Position numbers and translations under genes: made by a program. A stretch of DNA of 17,342 bases from Lachnoclostridium sp. UBA6475 (GTDB lineage Bacteria; Bacillota; Clostridia; Lachnospirales; Lachnospiraceae): positions 3,680 to 21,021 of the forward strand of contig DJNB01000059.1 of assembly GCA_002435545.1 (NCBI GenBank). The letters are read 5' to 3'. This document shows positions 1 to 8,038 of this stretch, piece by piece (within the stretch, counting starts at the first letter, position 1; each line of letters starts with the position of its first letter). The notes beneath the pieces are model-generated. The model was not told the DNA's origin and searched no databases. It saw only the letters and a program-made list of their open reading frames with translations.

Positions 1-1
1 C

Positions 2-1168
2 GAAGAAGGCGAAGCACTCGATCTGCGCACGGTGGCAGCGGTCATTGGCGGCAGCGAAAAGACCAGACACGGCATCGTCCTTGCCAAAAGTCCTATTGCC
101 AAAACTTACGGCATCAAGACGGCTGAGACATTGTCGGATGCCCGGAAAAAGTGCCCGAATCTGCTGGTCGTTCCTCCTCGGCATGAAATATATCGTGACT
201 TCTCGCACCGATTGATCGAATATTTGAAGTCACTGACGGATACCGTAGAGCAATTCAGTATCGACGAGGCTTTTGCCGATATGACGGGCAGCGAATTATT
301 GCAAAAATATTCCGCGGTCGAAGCTGCCAATTTCATTCGCACAGAAGTGGAGAAACGTTTTGGTTTTACCGTAAACATCGGTGTTTCTTCTTGTAAAATA
401 TTGGCAAAAATGGCGTCGGATTTTGAAAAGCCGAATAAAGTCCACACCCTTTTTCCGGATGAAATCAAAGAAAAAATGTGGCCGCTTCCGGTACGAGACT
501 TGTTTTTTGTCGGCAAATCTTCGGAGCAGAAATTATACACGTTAGGGATTCGCACAATTGGCGAACTTGCGGCGTTTGACCCCGTTATATTGCAGAGCCA
601 CATGGGAAAACACGGACTTTTGATCCACGAATATGCCAATGGCATCGATCCGTCGCCGGTTGCCCCGCGCACTGCGGAAAATAAGGGATATGGAAATTCA
701 ACAACACTTCCGAATGACGTGACGGATTCTGCGGAAGCGAAAAAAATTCTTCGCAAATTGTGCGATAAAGTAGCATCGCGGCTTCAAAATGACGAAATGC
801 GCGCTTTTGTCGTGGTCGTCTCGATCCGCGACAACGAATTTCACAATGTCAGCCACCAGTGCCACATGGTATCTGCCACCAACGATCCGGATACATTATA
901 CACGCACTGCTGCCGGTTATTTGATGAGATCTGGGACGGCTCGCCGATCCGTCTGCTGGGTGTTTCCACCTCAAAATTGACAAAACATGCTGCCGAGCAG
1001 CTCAATCTGCTCGATATGCCATTTATCGCTGCTTCGGATGCCGAAGAAAAAAACACGCTTTCGGCAAAAGAATATTTCCAGCGCCAGACAAAACTAGAGG
1101 AAGCCATTCAGAAGATACAGGAAAAATATGGTAAAAATGCAATTACAAAAGGAACAGCACAATCTTAA
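2..1168 (+). CDS. dinB: DNA polymerase IV (Y-family translesion polymerase), 5' part outside window
   Basis: Y-family translesion DNA polymerase, which copies past lesions with low fidelity. The frame is open from base 2 (first residues EEGEALDLRT), so the true start and the first catalytic aspartate lie upstream of the window; the GTG at 32 is not the start. Visible family marks are RHGIVLAKS and IKTAE in the palm/fingers, FSIDEAF with the catalytic Asp-Glu pair (around 246-266), NIGVSSCKILAKMASDFEKP, and a helix-hairpin-helix-like thumb segment (VGKSSEQKLYTLGIRTIGEL). The little-finger domain follows. About 388 codons are present, close to a full-length DinB of roughly 410. The stop is 15 nt before a FliK-like gene with a strong ribosome binding site, so the two are probably co-transcribed. 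Family assignment is firm. Confidence 0.95.
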   Translation, partial: EEGEALDLRTVAAVIGGSEKTRHGIVLAKSPIAKTYGIKTAETLSDARKKCPNLLVVPPRHEIYRDFSHRLIEYLKSLTDTVEQFSIDEAFADMTGSELLQKYSAVEAANFIRTEVEKRFGFTVNIGVSSCKILAKMASDFEKPNKVHTLFPDEIKEKMWPLPVRDLFFVGKSSEQKLYTLGIRTIGELAAFDPVILQSHMGKHGLLIHEYANGIDPSPVAPRTAENKGYGNSTTLPNDVTDSAEAKKILRKLCDKVASRLQNDEMRAFVVVVSIRDNEFHNVSHQCHMVSATNDPDTLYTHCCRLFDEIWDGSPIRLLGVSTSKLTKHAAEQLNLLDMPFIAASDAEEKNTLSAKEYFQRQTKLEEAIQKIQEKYGKNAITKGTAQS

Positions 1169-1183
1169 AAGGAGGCGTTCGAC

Positions 1184-2962
1184 ATGCCAATTACAAGTAA
1201 TACAATAAATAATGATCCAAACCGATCGGGAAATATGGGCACCACAGGGGCACGCCGCACATTTCGCACCGGCAATACCACGATCACTCTCCGCGAGGGG
1301 GAGACTCTGAAAGGTGTTGTCAGCGATGTCCACGGCAATGAAATTACGATTTCTCTTGATGACGGCACTTCCTTCACCGGACATTTGCCGGAAGCCTCGA
1401 TGTACTCAATCGGTCAAAAAGCGGCATTTCTCATCACAAGCCTTGACAACGGAACGATCTACATGAAAGCCATGTCTTCCGCGTATCTTCTTGGGATGGA
1501 AGATACGATTGAACAGGCTCTGGAGGAAGCCGGGCTGCCAAAAAGTCCCCGTAATCTTGACATTGTGCGCAGTCTCCTCGAAAATAAGCAATCCATCAGC
1601 CGCGAAAGCATCAATTCTTTCATGCAGCTTTGCTCGCGCTATCCCAATGCGGACGTCGGCAATGTCATCACAATGTACCGCCTCGGATTTTCGATGGATG
1701 AAGCATCTGTCACTCAGTTTGACACCTACCAAAACCAGCAGCACCAGCTCCTTAGCCGCATGAATTCGCTGACGGACTCCCTGACAGACCTTCTCTCAGA
1801 ATTGTCGCAGGAAAATATTTCCGTTGCCCGCTATGCCGCCGGTGAACTGCTTTCTACTGCGCTTGGCTCCACGCCTTCTCTGGAAGAATTTCAATTGGCA
1901 GCCAAAGAAACTTTGGATCAGCAGACGGCAGAAACGGATTCCGCCGCCAATCCGGAAACGCAGACAGTTTCCGATTCCCCTAAACTTTCCGAAGAAACCC
2001 TTTCCTCACAGGAAGCAGTTTCGGCGGAGGATGCCGGTTCAAACAACCCTTTGTCGCGTATGCGTCAATTATTTTCAAATATAACAGATAAAGTAAATAC
2101 GAATTTAACCGGCGGCACAACAGGCGAAGAAACAGGATTTATCCAGGAACAAAGCGGCCACATTCTCACCGTTGCGGAGCGGGAATCCCTGGCAGATCTG
2201 TTTTCTAAATTTACAGATTCTGACAGATTGACCGCCGACCTTCGAAATGGTTCCGCCACCGCGCGCGAGCTGCTCAGAGCAATTCATTCCGCCCTTCCAA
2301 AGCTTTCCGACCCAATGATCCGCGAACTTTTTGCAAATCCGTCGCTTGGCAAACTGATCAAAGGTCAGTTTCTGTCAAACTGGACCATTTCCCCGGAGGG
2401 CTTAAAAGAGAGCAATGGCATGGATTCCCTGTATCACAAAATTTCATCGGAACTGGATGATCTGATGCATCTCAGCCAGATGTTTGCCACCCGCCCTTCT
2501 GGCGAAAGTGCCGTCAACACGACAACGGATATGCAGCAGAACCTGCAATTCATGAAAACGTTAAACGAACAATTTGCTTACATGCAGCTTCCTTTGAAAC
2601 TGTCTTCCGAAAATGCTCACGGCGACCTTTACGTTATGACGAAAAAAGAGGCTTTGCGAAAATCGAAAGACAACCTCAAAGTCCTCCTGCACCTTGAAAT
2701 GGATCACCTCGGCCCGCTGGACATCCACATCACCAAAGAGCGCACCAACATTTCAACCAAATTTTTCGTTTCCAAAGACGATGCCCTTCGCCTGCTCGAA
2801 AAAAATGTTGGTCTTTTGAAAGACGCCCTGAACGAACAGGGTTACAGTTTTTCCTCGGAATTTGCTGAAAAGAAAAAAGACATTGATCTCGTCCACGATT
2901 TCATCGAAACCGAGGCACCGGTCGGAAATATTACAAGATATAATTTTGATCTGAGAGCATAG
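1184..2962 (+). CDS. FliK-like flagellar hook-length control family protein (DUF6240-like)
   Basis: 592 aa, starting at an ATG 8 nt after AAGGAGG. No signal peptide or membrane segment is seen. Three parts are visible: an N-terminal beta-rich module (about residues 35-90, GETLKGVVSDVHGNEITISL onward) resembling the small barrel at the front of Firmicutes FliK-like proteins; a helical module (about 100-210, ALEEAGLPKSPRNLDIV); and a C-terminal Flg_hook-like domain (about 460-592) containing LPLKL, GDLYV, HLEMDHLGPLDIHI and a C-terminus YNFDLRA. The middle (about 225-320) is low-complexity and rich in Ser, Glu and Thr, as is usual for FliK linkers. FliK acts as a secreted ruler that switches flagellar export specificity. 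No other flagellar gene is in the window, so a role in motility is inferred from the domain pattern only. It follows dinB by 15 nt, an odd pairing. Confidence 0.68.
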   Translation: MPITSNTINNDPNRSGNMGTTGARRTFRTGNTTITLREGETLKGVVSDVHGNEITISLDDGTSFTGHLPEASMYSIGQKAAFLITSLDNGTIYMKAMSSAYLLGMEDTIEQALEEAGLPKSPRNLDIVRSLLENKQSISRESINSFMQLCSRYPNADVGNVITMYRLGFSMDEASVTQFDTYQNQQHQLLSRMNSLTDSLTDLLSELSQENISVARYAAGELLSTALGSTPSLEEFQLAAKETLDQQTAETDSAANPETQTVSDSPKLSEETLSSQEAVSAEDAGSNNPLSRMRQLFSNITDKVNTNLTGGTTGEETGFIQEQSGHILTVAERESLADLFSKFTDSDRLTADLRNGSATARELLRAIHSALPKLSDPMIRELFANPSLGKLIKGQFLSNWTISPEGLKESNGMDSLYHKISSELDDLMHLSQMFATRPSGESAVNTTTDMQQNLQFMKTLNEQFAYMQLPLKLSSENAHGDLYVMTKKEALRKSKDNLKVLLHLEMDHLGPLDIHITKERTNISTKFFVSKDDALRLLEKNVGLLKDALNEQGYSFSSEFAEKKKDIDLVHDFIETEAPVGNITRYNFDLRA

Positions 2963-3030
2963 AGGGATTTGTATTATGTAGGAAACATTTCTGTCAAAAT
3001 TTGTCAGATCGTATTCCCCCTAATATTACT

Positions 3031-3078
3031 AAAAAGGCAGCCGAATCGACATCATTTGTCTTTCCGGCTGCCCTTTTT
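3031..3078. terminator. Bidirectional Rho-independent terminator between the FliK-like gene and leuS
   Basis: An 8-bp stem GGCAGCCG (3036-3043) / CGGCTGCC (3065-3072) has a further GACA/TGTC pairing inside the loop (3048-3051 with 3057-3060). It is flanked by AAAAA on the left (3031-3035) and TTTTT on the right (3074-3078), so either strand gives a hairpin followed by a U run. It ends the dinB/FliK-like unit on + and leuS on -. Confidence 0.85.
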
Positions 3079-3090
3079 GACTCCCTATAT

Positions 3091-5499
3091 TTACCTAACT
3101 ACGATATTGATGATACGTCCTGGGACGTAGATTTCTTTTACGATCTGCTTATCGCCAAGTTTTTCTGCAATAGCTTCTCTTCCGGCGGCAAGTGCAGTAT
3201 CTTTGTCGGCATCAATGGCAAGTTTTACGGTTGCACGAACTTTACCATTGACCTGAACTGCGATTTCCTGCATTTTTTCAACGGTCTTTTCTTCGTCGTA
3301 TTCCGGCCATGTATTTTCATACAGATATCCTTCAAATCCCATGATCTGCCACAATTCTTCTGTGATATGTGGAGCTACCGGGTTCAAAAGATGGATCAGC
3401 GTCTTGAAATCTGCCTTTGTCAGTTTACCTGCTTTGTAGAAGTCATTGATCAAAGCCATCATAGCCGCGATTGCTGTATTGTACTTCAGATTTTCAAAGT
3501 CACTGCTGACTTTTTTGATCGTCTGGTGAATCTTTGTCTCAAGTTCCGGTGAATATTCGTCTCCATCGACAACCATATCCTGTAATTTCCATACACGCTC
3601 CAGGAAACGGCGGCATCCTTTTACACCGTCATCCGACCACGCTGCTGCCGCATCAAATGTACCGATAAACATTTCATACGTACGAAGCGTATCTGCGCCA
3701 TATGCATTTACGATATCATCCGGGTTGATGACGTTTCCACGGGATTTACTCATTTTCTCGCCGTTTTCACCGAGGATCATACCATGGGATGTTCTCTTCT
3801 GGTATGGCTCCTTCGTAGGCACTACGCCCTGATCGTACAGGAATTTGTGCCAGAAGCGGGAGTACAGAAGGTGAAGGGTTGTATGCTCCATTCCACCATT
3901 GTACCAGTCAACCGGAAGCCAGTATTCCATTGCTTCGCGGCTTGCAAGCGCTTTGTCATTGTGCGGATCGATATAGCGGAGGAAATACCAGGAAGATCCT
4001 GCCCACTGTGGCATCGTATCCGTCTCACGTTCTGCTTTGCCACCGCAGCAAGGACAAGTTGTCTCTACCCAGTCGCGGATATTTGCGATTGGAGACTCGC
4101 CGTTGTCGGTTGGCATATAATTGTCAACTTCCGGAAGTTCCAATGGAAGTTCTTCTTCCGGAATTGGAACATATCCACATTTTTCACATTTTACAATCGG
4201 AATCGGTTCGCCCCAGTAACGCTGTCTGGAAAATACCCAGTCACGCAGTTTGAAGTTTGTCTTTTTCGTACCGACACCTTTTTCTTCCAGCCATTCAATG
4301 ATGGCTTTCTTTGCTTCTTCTACCGATTTTCCTGTAAGGAATCCGGAATTTACAAGAGTTCCTGTAGCGACATCGGTGAAAGCTGCCTCTTCTACATTTC
4401 CTCCCTCGATTACCTCGATAACCGGGATATTGAATTTCTTTGCAAATTCCCAGTCACGGTCATCATGTGCCGGAACCGCCATGATAGCACCGGTTCCGTA
4501 ACTCATCAATACATAATCCGATACCCATACCGGAATTTCTTTTCCATTTACCGGGTTTACAGCTGTCAGACCCTGAATCTCAACACCTGTCTTTTCTTTG
4601 GCAAGTTCGGTTCTTTCAAAATCCGATTTTCTTGCTGCCATCTCACGATAGGCAACGATCTCATCCCAGTTTGCAATCTCATCTTTGTATTTGTCAAGAT
4701 ATGGATGCTCCGGAGAAACAACCATATACGTTACACCAAAAAGTGTATCCGGACGTGTTGTATAGATGCGGAGTTTTTCTTCTTTATCTTTGAGCTGGAA
4801 ATCCACCTCTGCACCATGAGAACGTCCGATCCAGTTTTTCTGGGAAACTTTGACACGCTCAATATAATCCACGTCATCCAGATCATCAATCAATTTATCT
4901 GCATATTTGGTAATTTTTAACATCCACTGGCTTTTTACTTTACGGACAACTTCGCTTCCGCAACGTTCGCAGACACCATTTACAACTTCTTCGTTGGCAA
5001 GTCCGCATTTACAGGAAGTACACCAGTTGATCGGCATCTCGGATTTATAGGCAAGTCCTGCTTTAAACAGTTTCAGGAAAATCCACTGTGTCCATTTGAA
5101 ATAATTCGGATCGGTTGTATTGATCTCGCGATCCCAGTCAAAGGAATAACCGAGCGCCTGCAGCTGTGCTTTGAAACGTGCTACATTCTGCTTTGTAACT
5201 TCTTTTGGATGAACTTTATTTTTTATTGCATAGTTTTCTGTAGGAAGACCAAATGCATCCCATCCCATCGGATAAAGGACATTGTATCCCTGCATACGAC
5301 GCTTACGCGCAACGATGTCAAGAGCTGTATAAGGTCTTGGGTGACCTACGTGCAATCCCTGTCCGGACGGATATGGGAACTCTACCAAGGCATAAAATTT
5401 TGGTTTCGAAAAATCATCTGTGGCTGCAAATGCTTTTTTCTCTTCCCAGATCTTCTGCCATTTTTTCTCAATTTCTTTCGGGTTGTAAGATGACTTCAT
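3091..5499 (-). CDS. leuS: Leucyl-tRNA synthetase
   Basis: Class I aminoacyl-tRNA synthetase that charges tRNA-Leu with leucine in the cytoplasm. 802 aa, matching Firmicutes LeuRS in length. Signature motifs: the HIGH-type box HVGH at 50-53, GWDAFGLPTENYA after it, a zinc-ribbon-like cysteine cluster (CTSCKCGLANE then CERCGSE), the editing-domain threonine-rich motif TTRPDTLFG and GTGAIMAVPAHDDRD, a second cysteine cluster (CEKCGY and CPCCGG), and KMSKS at 582-586. The leucine-specific insertion seen before KMSKS in E. coli is absent, as is normal in Firmicutes. The start is fixed by AGGAGG just upstream of the ATG. The gene begins 31 nt after an L,D-transpeptidase gene with no T-box leader in between, so it is probably transcribed, at least partly, from the promoter of that gene. 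Confidence 0.97.
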   Translation of the reverse strand: MKSSYNPKEIEKKWQKIWEEKKAFAATDDFSKPKFYALVEFPYPSGQGLHVGHPRPYTALDIVARKRRMQGYNVLYPMGWDAFGLPTENYAIKNKVHPKEVTKQNVARFKAQLQALGYSFDWDREINTTDPNYFKWTQWIFLKLFKAGLAYKSEMPINWCTSCKCGLANEEVVNGVCERCGSEVVRKVKSQWMLKITKYADKLIDDLDDVDYIERVKVSQKNWIGRSHGAEVDFQLKDKEEKLRIYTTRPDTLFGVTYMVVSPEHPYLDKYKDEIANWDEIVAYREMAARKSDFERTELAKEKTGVEIQGLTAVNPVNGKEIPVWVSDYVLMSYGTGAIMAVPAHDDRDWEFAKKFNIPVIEVIEGGNVEEAAFTDVATGTLVNSGFLTGKSVEEAKKAIIEWLEEKGVGTKKTNFKLRDWVFSRQRYWGEPIPIVKCEKCGYVPIPEEELPLELPEVDNYMPTDNGESPIANIRDWVETTCPCCGGKAERETDTMPQWAGSSWYFLRYIDPHNDKALASREAMEYWLPVDWYNGGMEHTTLHLLYSRFWHKFLYDQGVVPTKEPYQKRTSHGMILGENGEKMSKSRGNVINPDDIVNAYGADTLRTYEMFIGTFDAAAAWSDDGVKGCRRFLERVWKLQDMVVDGDEYSPELETKIHQTIKKVSSDFENLKYNTAIAAMMALINDFYKAGKLTKADFKTLIHLLNPVAPHITEELWQIMGFEGYLYENTWPEYDEEKTVEKMQEIAVQVNGKVRATVKLAIDADKDTALAAGREAIAEKLGDKQIVKEIYVPGRIINIVVR

Positions 5500-5530
5500 G
5501 TCAATTCCTCCTAAATTTAACTTTACATTT

Positions 5531-6400
5531 TCATTTTTTACTTTTTTTCAATACCTTATGGATAACTGTTACAGACGTTTTCCGTCCGATCTCATCCGTC
5601 AGTTTATATGTAATCCGGTAATCTCCCGGATCTTTTGTGTTTACTTTGCGTACATCATCATATCCATATGACGCATCTTTTCGATACTCGATCATGGTCT
5701 TTACCCGCTTCGTGGCATCATAACCTGTCGTATTACGGGCACTGATCCCTTCCATCGTTTTGTATTTTCGATCACCATATGCAATTTTCTTTTTCTTTGC
5801 ACCACGGATAACCGGTTTTTTCTTATTATATGGATTTCCTTTGCTCCAGATATCTGTCGGATCATAGCCGCTAGTTCCGGGTACTTTGATCGCCCGTGGC
5901 TTGCCAAGCGGTCCCGGATTATTGGCGTTGTAAATGACTACTTTTGTACCAACCGGACAATGGTCAAAAATCCATTTGGCGTCCTTAACTGTCAAACGCA
6001 CACAACCATGCGATGCCGTCGTGCCAAGGCGGTTATAACTGCTGTTGGACAACGTCGCAGGATTTTGTCTGTGATACCAGACCGAATGAAACAAAATTCC
6101 CTTGTAAATACGACTGCAGTATTGTCCGTAACAAGGCCCCATCAGCACATGCCAGCGCATCTTCTGCCGGATGGCAAAAGTTCCTGTCGGTGTACCCCGG
6201 CCGCCTGAGCAGGGAAATGCCTTAATGGGTTTTTTATTTTTATAAACGGTCACCGTATTCTGCCTCTTATTAACCTTGATCACATAAGGGTTTTCTTTCT
6301 TTTTTGTTGTATGTTTCGCCTGCGATATGCCCGGCAAAAGCATTACGGCAAGCAATAGCAGAACCATACCCCTTATAATTTTTCCTGCTCTTTTTTTCAT
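5531..6400 (-). CDS. Secreted L,D-transpeptidase (YkuD domain) with C-terminal Ig-like domain
   Basis: YkuD enzymes make 3-3 crosslinks or attach proteins in peptidoglycan using a catalytic cysteine. The start is placed at 6400 (289 aa) because GGAGG (6406-6410) sits 5 nt before this ATG, and the promoter puts the transcript start near 6439, leaving no leader for the ATGs at 6436 and 6433. A signal peptide spans about residues 1-28 (ends PGISQA). The catalytic domain shows GRGTPTGTF, FHS with the first histidine at 105, and SHGCVRLTVKDAKW with His131 and Cys133, an intact active site. After it come PGPLGK and YDPTD, then a Lys-rich linker and an Ig-like module (about 215-289; PGDYRITYKLTDEIGRKTS) of the kind found in cell-surface proteins. 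leuS follows 31 nt downstream. Confidence 0.92.
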   Translation of the reverse strand: MKKRAGKIIRGMVLLLLAVMLLPGISQAKHTTKKKENPYVIKVNKRQNTVTVYKNKKPIKAFPCSGGRGTPTGTFAIRQKMRWHVLMGPCYGQYCSRIYKGILFHSVWYHRQNPATLSNSSYNRLGTTASHGCVRLTVKDAKWIFDHCPVGTKVVIYNANNPGPLGKPRAIKVPGTSGYDPTDIWSKGNPYNKKKPVIRGAKKKKIAYGDRKYKTMEGISARNTTGYDATKRVKTMIEYRKDASYGYDDVRKVNTKDPGDYRITYKLTDEIGRKTSVTVIHKVLKKSKK

Positions 6401-6445
6401 ACCTTCCTCCAACATATTTTTCCACCCTGACATCACGTATCTTTT

Positions 6446-6474
6446 ATTATATCAATTTCCTGCGCTTTCGTCAA
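6446..6474 (-). promoter_or_regulatory. Sigma-A promoter of the L,D-transpeptidase (and possibly leuS)
   Basis: On the - strand: -35 TTGACG (6474-6469), 17-nt spacer, -10 TATAAT (6451-6446) preceded by TGA, an extended -10. The predicted start near 6439 gives a leader of about 39 nt to the ATG at 6400. It lies just past the stop of the aldo/keto reductase gene. Confidence 0.85.
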
Positions 6475-6495
6475 TACGCGCCTTCTCCCCTTCTG

Positions 6496-7314
6496 TCAAA
6501 AATTCACATGATCCGGATCGCCATGCATTTCATCGCGATTCAATCCATCAATTGCCGCGATTTCTTCTTCCGTCAGCGCAAAATCAAACACCTGCGCATT
6601 CTGTATGATACGCTCCTCTTTTGTTGATTTTGGAATTGTAATGATGCCATTTTGCACATCATAACGCAGGATGACCTGTGCCACGCTTTTTCCATGCCGT
6701 TTTGCAATTTCCAAAAGAACCGGATCTTCAAAACAGGCTCCGCGCCCCAGCGGACTCCATGCCTCCGGCACAATATCATGTTCTTTACAGTAATGCCGCA
6801 GGCTCTGGCGTGTCAGATATGGATTGCACTCAAACTGATCCACCACGGGCGCAATATTGGCTTTTACACTGAGTTTTTCAAAATGATGTTCCAAAAAATT
6901 ACTGACTCCAATTGCTTTTACAAGACCTTCCTCATATAGTTTTTCCAATATTTTCCATGTCTCGTGGATTTTTTCAGGCACCGGCCAATGAACCAGGTAA
7001 AGATCTACATACTCCAGTCCCAATTCTTTTAAACTCGACTCAAATGCTTCTCTCTGTCTTCCTTCCCGCTGCATATCATTCCACAATTTGGTTGTAATAA
7101 ACAAGTCTTCCCGCGGTACTCCACACGTCCGAACTGCCTCTCCTACTTCTTTTTCATTAAAATAAAATGCTGCCGTGTCAATCAGACGATATCCGTTTTT
7201 TATCGCCGCCTGCACTGCCGGAACCGTATCTCCCTCAGACTTATACACACCCAGTCCGAAAATCGGCATCTCTACCCCATTATTTAAAGTCACTCTCGAT
7301 TGTAATGTCTGCAT
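6496..7314 (-). CDS. Aldo/keto reductase (AKR5-like, 2,5-diketogluconate reductase type)
   Basis: Soluble NADPH-dependent carbonyl reductase of the (beta/alpha)8-barrel AKR superfamily. The natural substrate cannot be read from the sequence. The start is set at 7314 (272 aa): AAAGGCGG lies 8 nt upstream, the protein begins with the usual QTLQSRVTLNNGVEMP strand, and the candidate promoter -10 overlaps codons of any longer version. The catalytic tetrad is complete: Asp46 and Tyr51 in LIDTAAFY, Lys76 in TTKLW, His109 in LVHWPVP. Later motifs are GVSNF, FECNPY, SPLGRG and IPKSTKEERI (cofactor pocket). The N-terminal extension to 7755 in the same frame lies on the DedA gene and is not real. No terminator is seen after the stop, so some read-through into the next gene is possible. 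Confidence 0.93.
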   Translation of the reverse strand: MQTLQSRVTLNNGVEMPIFGLGVYKSEGDTVPAVQAAIKNGYRLIDTAAFYFNEKEVGEAVRTCGVPREDLFITTKLWNDMQREGRQREAFESSLKELGLEYVDLYLVHWPVPEKIHETWKILEKLYEEGLVKAIGVSNFLEHHFEKLSVKANIAPVVDQFECNPYLTRQSLRHYCKEHDIVPEAWSPLGRGACFEDPVLLEIAKRHGKSVAQVILRYDVQNGIITIPKSTKEERIIQNAQVFDFALTEEEIAAIDGLNRDEMHGDPDHVNF

Positions 7315-7353
7315 CTTTTCCGCCGCCTTTCTTTCCATTGCTCTTGCGCTTTC

Positions 7354-7382
7354 AGTATACCCCATCTTTTCTTTTTGCGCAA
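7354..7382 (-). promoter_or_regulatory. Candidate promoter of the aldo/keto reductase gene
   Basis: On the - strand: -35 TTGCGC (7382-7377, weak match), 17-nt spacer, -10 TATACT (7359-7354). The expected start lies near 7347, leaving a leader of about 33 nt before the ATG at 7314. Confidence 0.5.
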
Positions 7383-7412
7383 ATAAAAAGTCTATTAACT
7401 GCCTTTGCGCCA

Positions 7413-7418
7413 TATAAT
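7413..7418 (+). promoter_or_regulatory. Candidate -10 element for the DedA-family gene
   Basis: TATAAT lies 29 nt before the ATG at 7447. No good -35 is seen at 16-18 nt upstream, so this is only a candidate. Confidence 0.35.
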
Positions 7419-7446
7419 GAACCAATACACTTATTAAGGTGATTTT

Positions 7447-8031
7447 ATGGATCAGATTCTTCTTTGGATACAAAACTACGGAACACCGGCTATTTTTGTA
7501 CTCATCGCACTGGAATACGCTTGTTTCCCTATCTCCAGCGAACTTGTCCTGCCCTTTGCCGGAGCCTTTGGTGCAGGTCAGGATATGCCGCTGTTTCTTC
7601 TTATTATATATAGCAGCATTGCCGGACTTGCCGGAACCACCCTTACCTACCTGATCGGGCGCTTCGGCGGCTCCCCACTTCTTGACCGGCTGATGCGTCG
7701 ATTTCCCTCGACCGAAAAACCGATCCTTTCCTCCTACCGCACTTTCGGAAACCACGGAAAAGCTGCAGTCTGCCTTGCCCGCGTAATTCCGATCTGCCGC
7801 ACGTACATCGCTTTTGTCGCCGGTTCCTCCAAGCAGTCATTTCCCACTTACGCAATCTTTTCCGCAATCGGAATCACACTCTGGAATAGTGTCCTCATTA
7901 CCCTGGGGTATTATGGATACCAATACCGCGACACCTTTTTCCGTTATTTCAATCAATACAAAACCATTATCCTCATCGTGGGTATGGTGCTTCTTGTGCT
8001 GCTGCTTTTTCCGAGACGGGAACGGGAGTGA
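7447..8031 (+). CDS. DedA-family (VTT/SNARE-associated domain) membrane protein
   Basis: 194 aa integral membrane protein. DedA proteins are linked to envelope homeostasis, and some act in undecaprenyl-phosphate or phospholipid flipping; which role applies here is unknown. The family pattern is clear: E-x-x-C-F-P-I-S-S-E (about residues 23-32), a hydrophobic segment with GTTLTYLIGRFGG, and R-V-I-P-I-C-R-T-Y-I-A-F-V-A-G (about 112-126), the conserved arginine/proline re-entrant loop. The C-terminal helix (ILIVGMVLLVLLLF) ends with a basic tail RRERE. AAGGTGA stands a few nt before the ATG. The gene diverges from the aldo/keto reductase (132 bp between starts) and converges on the AlbA_2 gene with only 7 bp between stop codons and no terminator between them. 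Confidence 0.9.
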   Translation: MDQILLWIQNYGTPAIFVLIALEYACFPISSELVLPFAGAFGAGQDMPLFLLIIYSSIAGLAGTTLTYLIGRFGGSPLLDRLMRRFPSTEKPILSSYRTFGNHGKAAVCLARVIPICRTYIAFVAGSSKQSFPTYAIFSAIGITLWNSVLITLGYYGYQYRDTFFRYFNQYKTIILIVGMVLLVLLLFPRRERE

Positions 8032-8038
8032 ATTGAAT

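Noticed and set aside
3001..3552. A 183-aa open frame on + over the terminator and the end of leuS
   Set aside because: It covers the bidirectional terminator and leuS antisense, and has no domain support.
3784..4920. A 378-aa open frame on + inside leuS
   Set aside because: Fully antisense to a clearly conserved synthetase; its composition (Cys-, Phe- and Ile-rich) is typical of a shadow frame, and no ribosome binding site is seen.
5500..5530. T-box riboswitch before leuS
   Set aside because: Only 31 nt lie between the genes, too little for a T-box, and no T-box core sequence is seen in the end of the upstream gene.
7315..7755. N-terminal extension of the aldo/keto reductase
   Set aside because: It covers the intergenic promoters and the start of the DedA gene in antisense. 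The family start and a ribosome binding site are at 7314.
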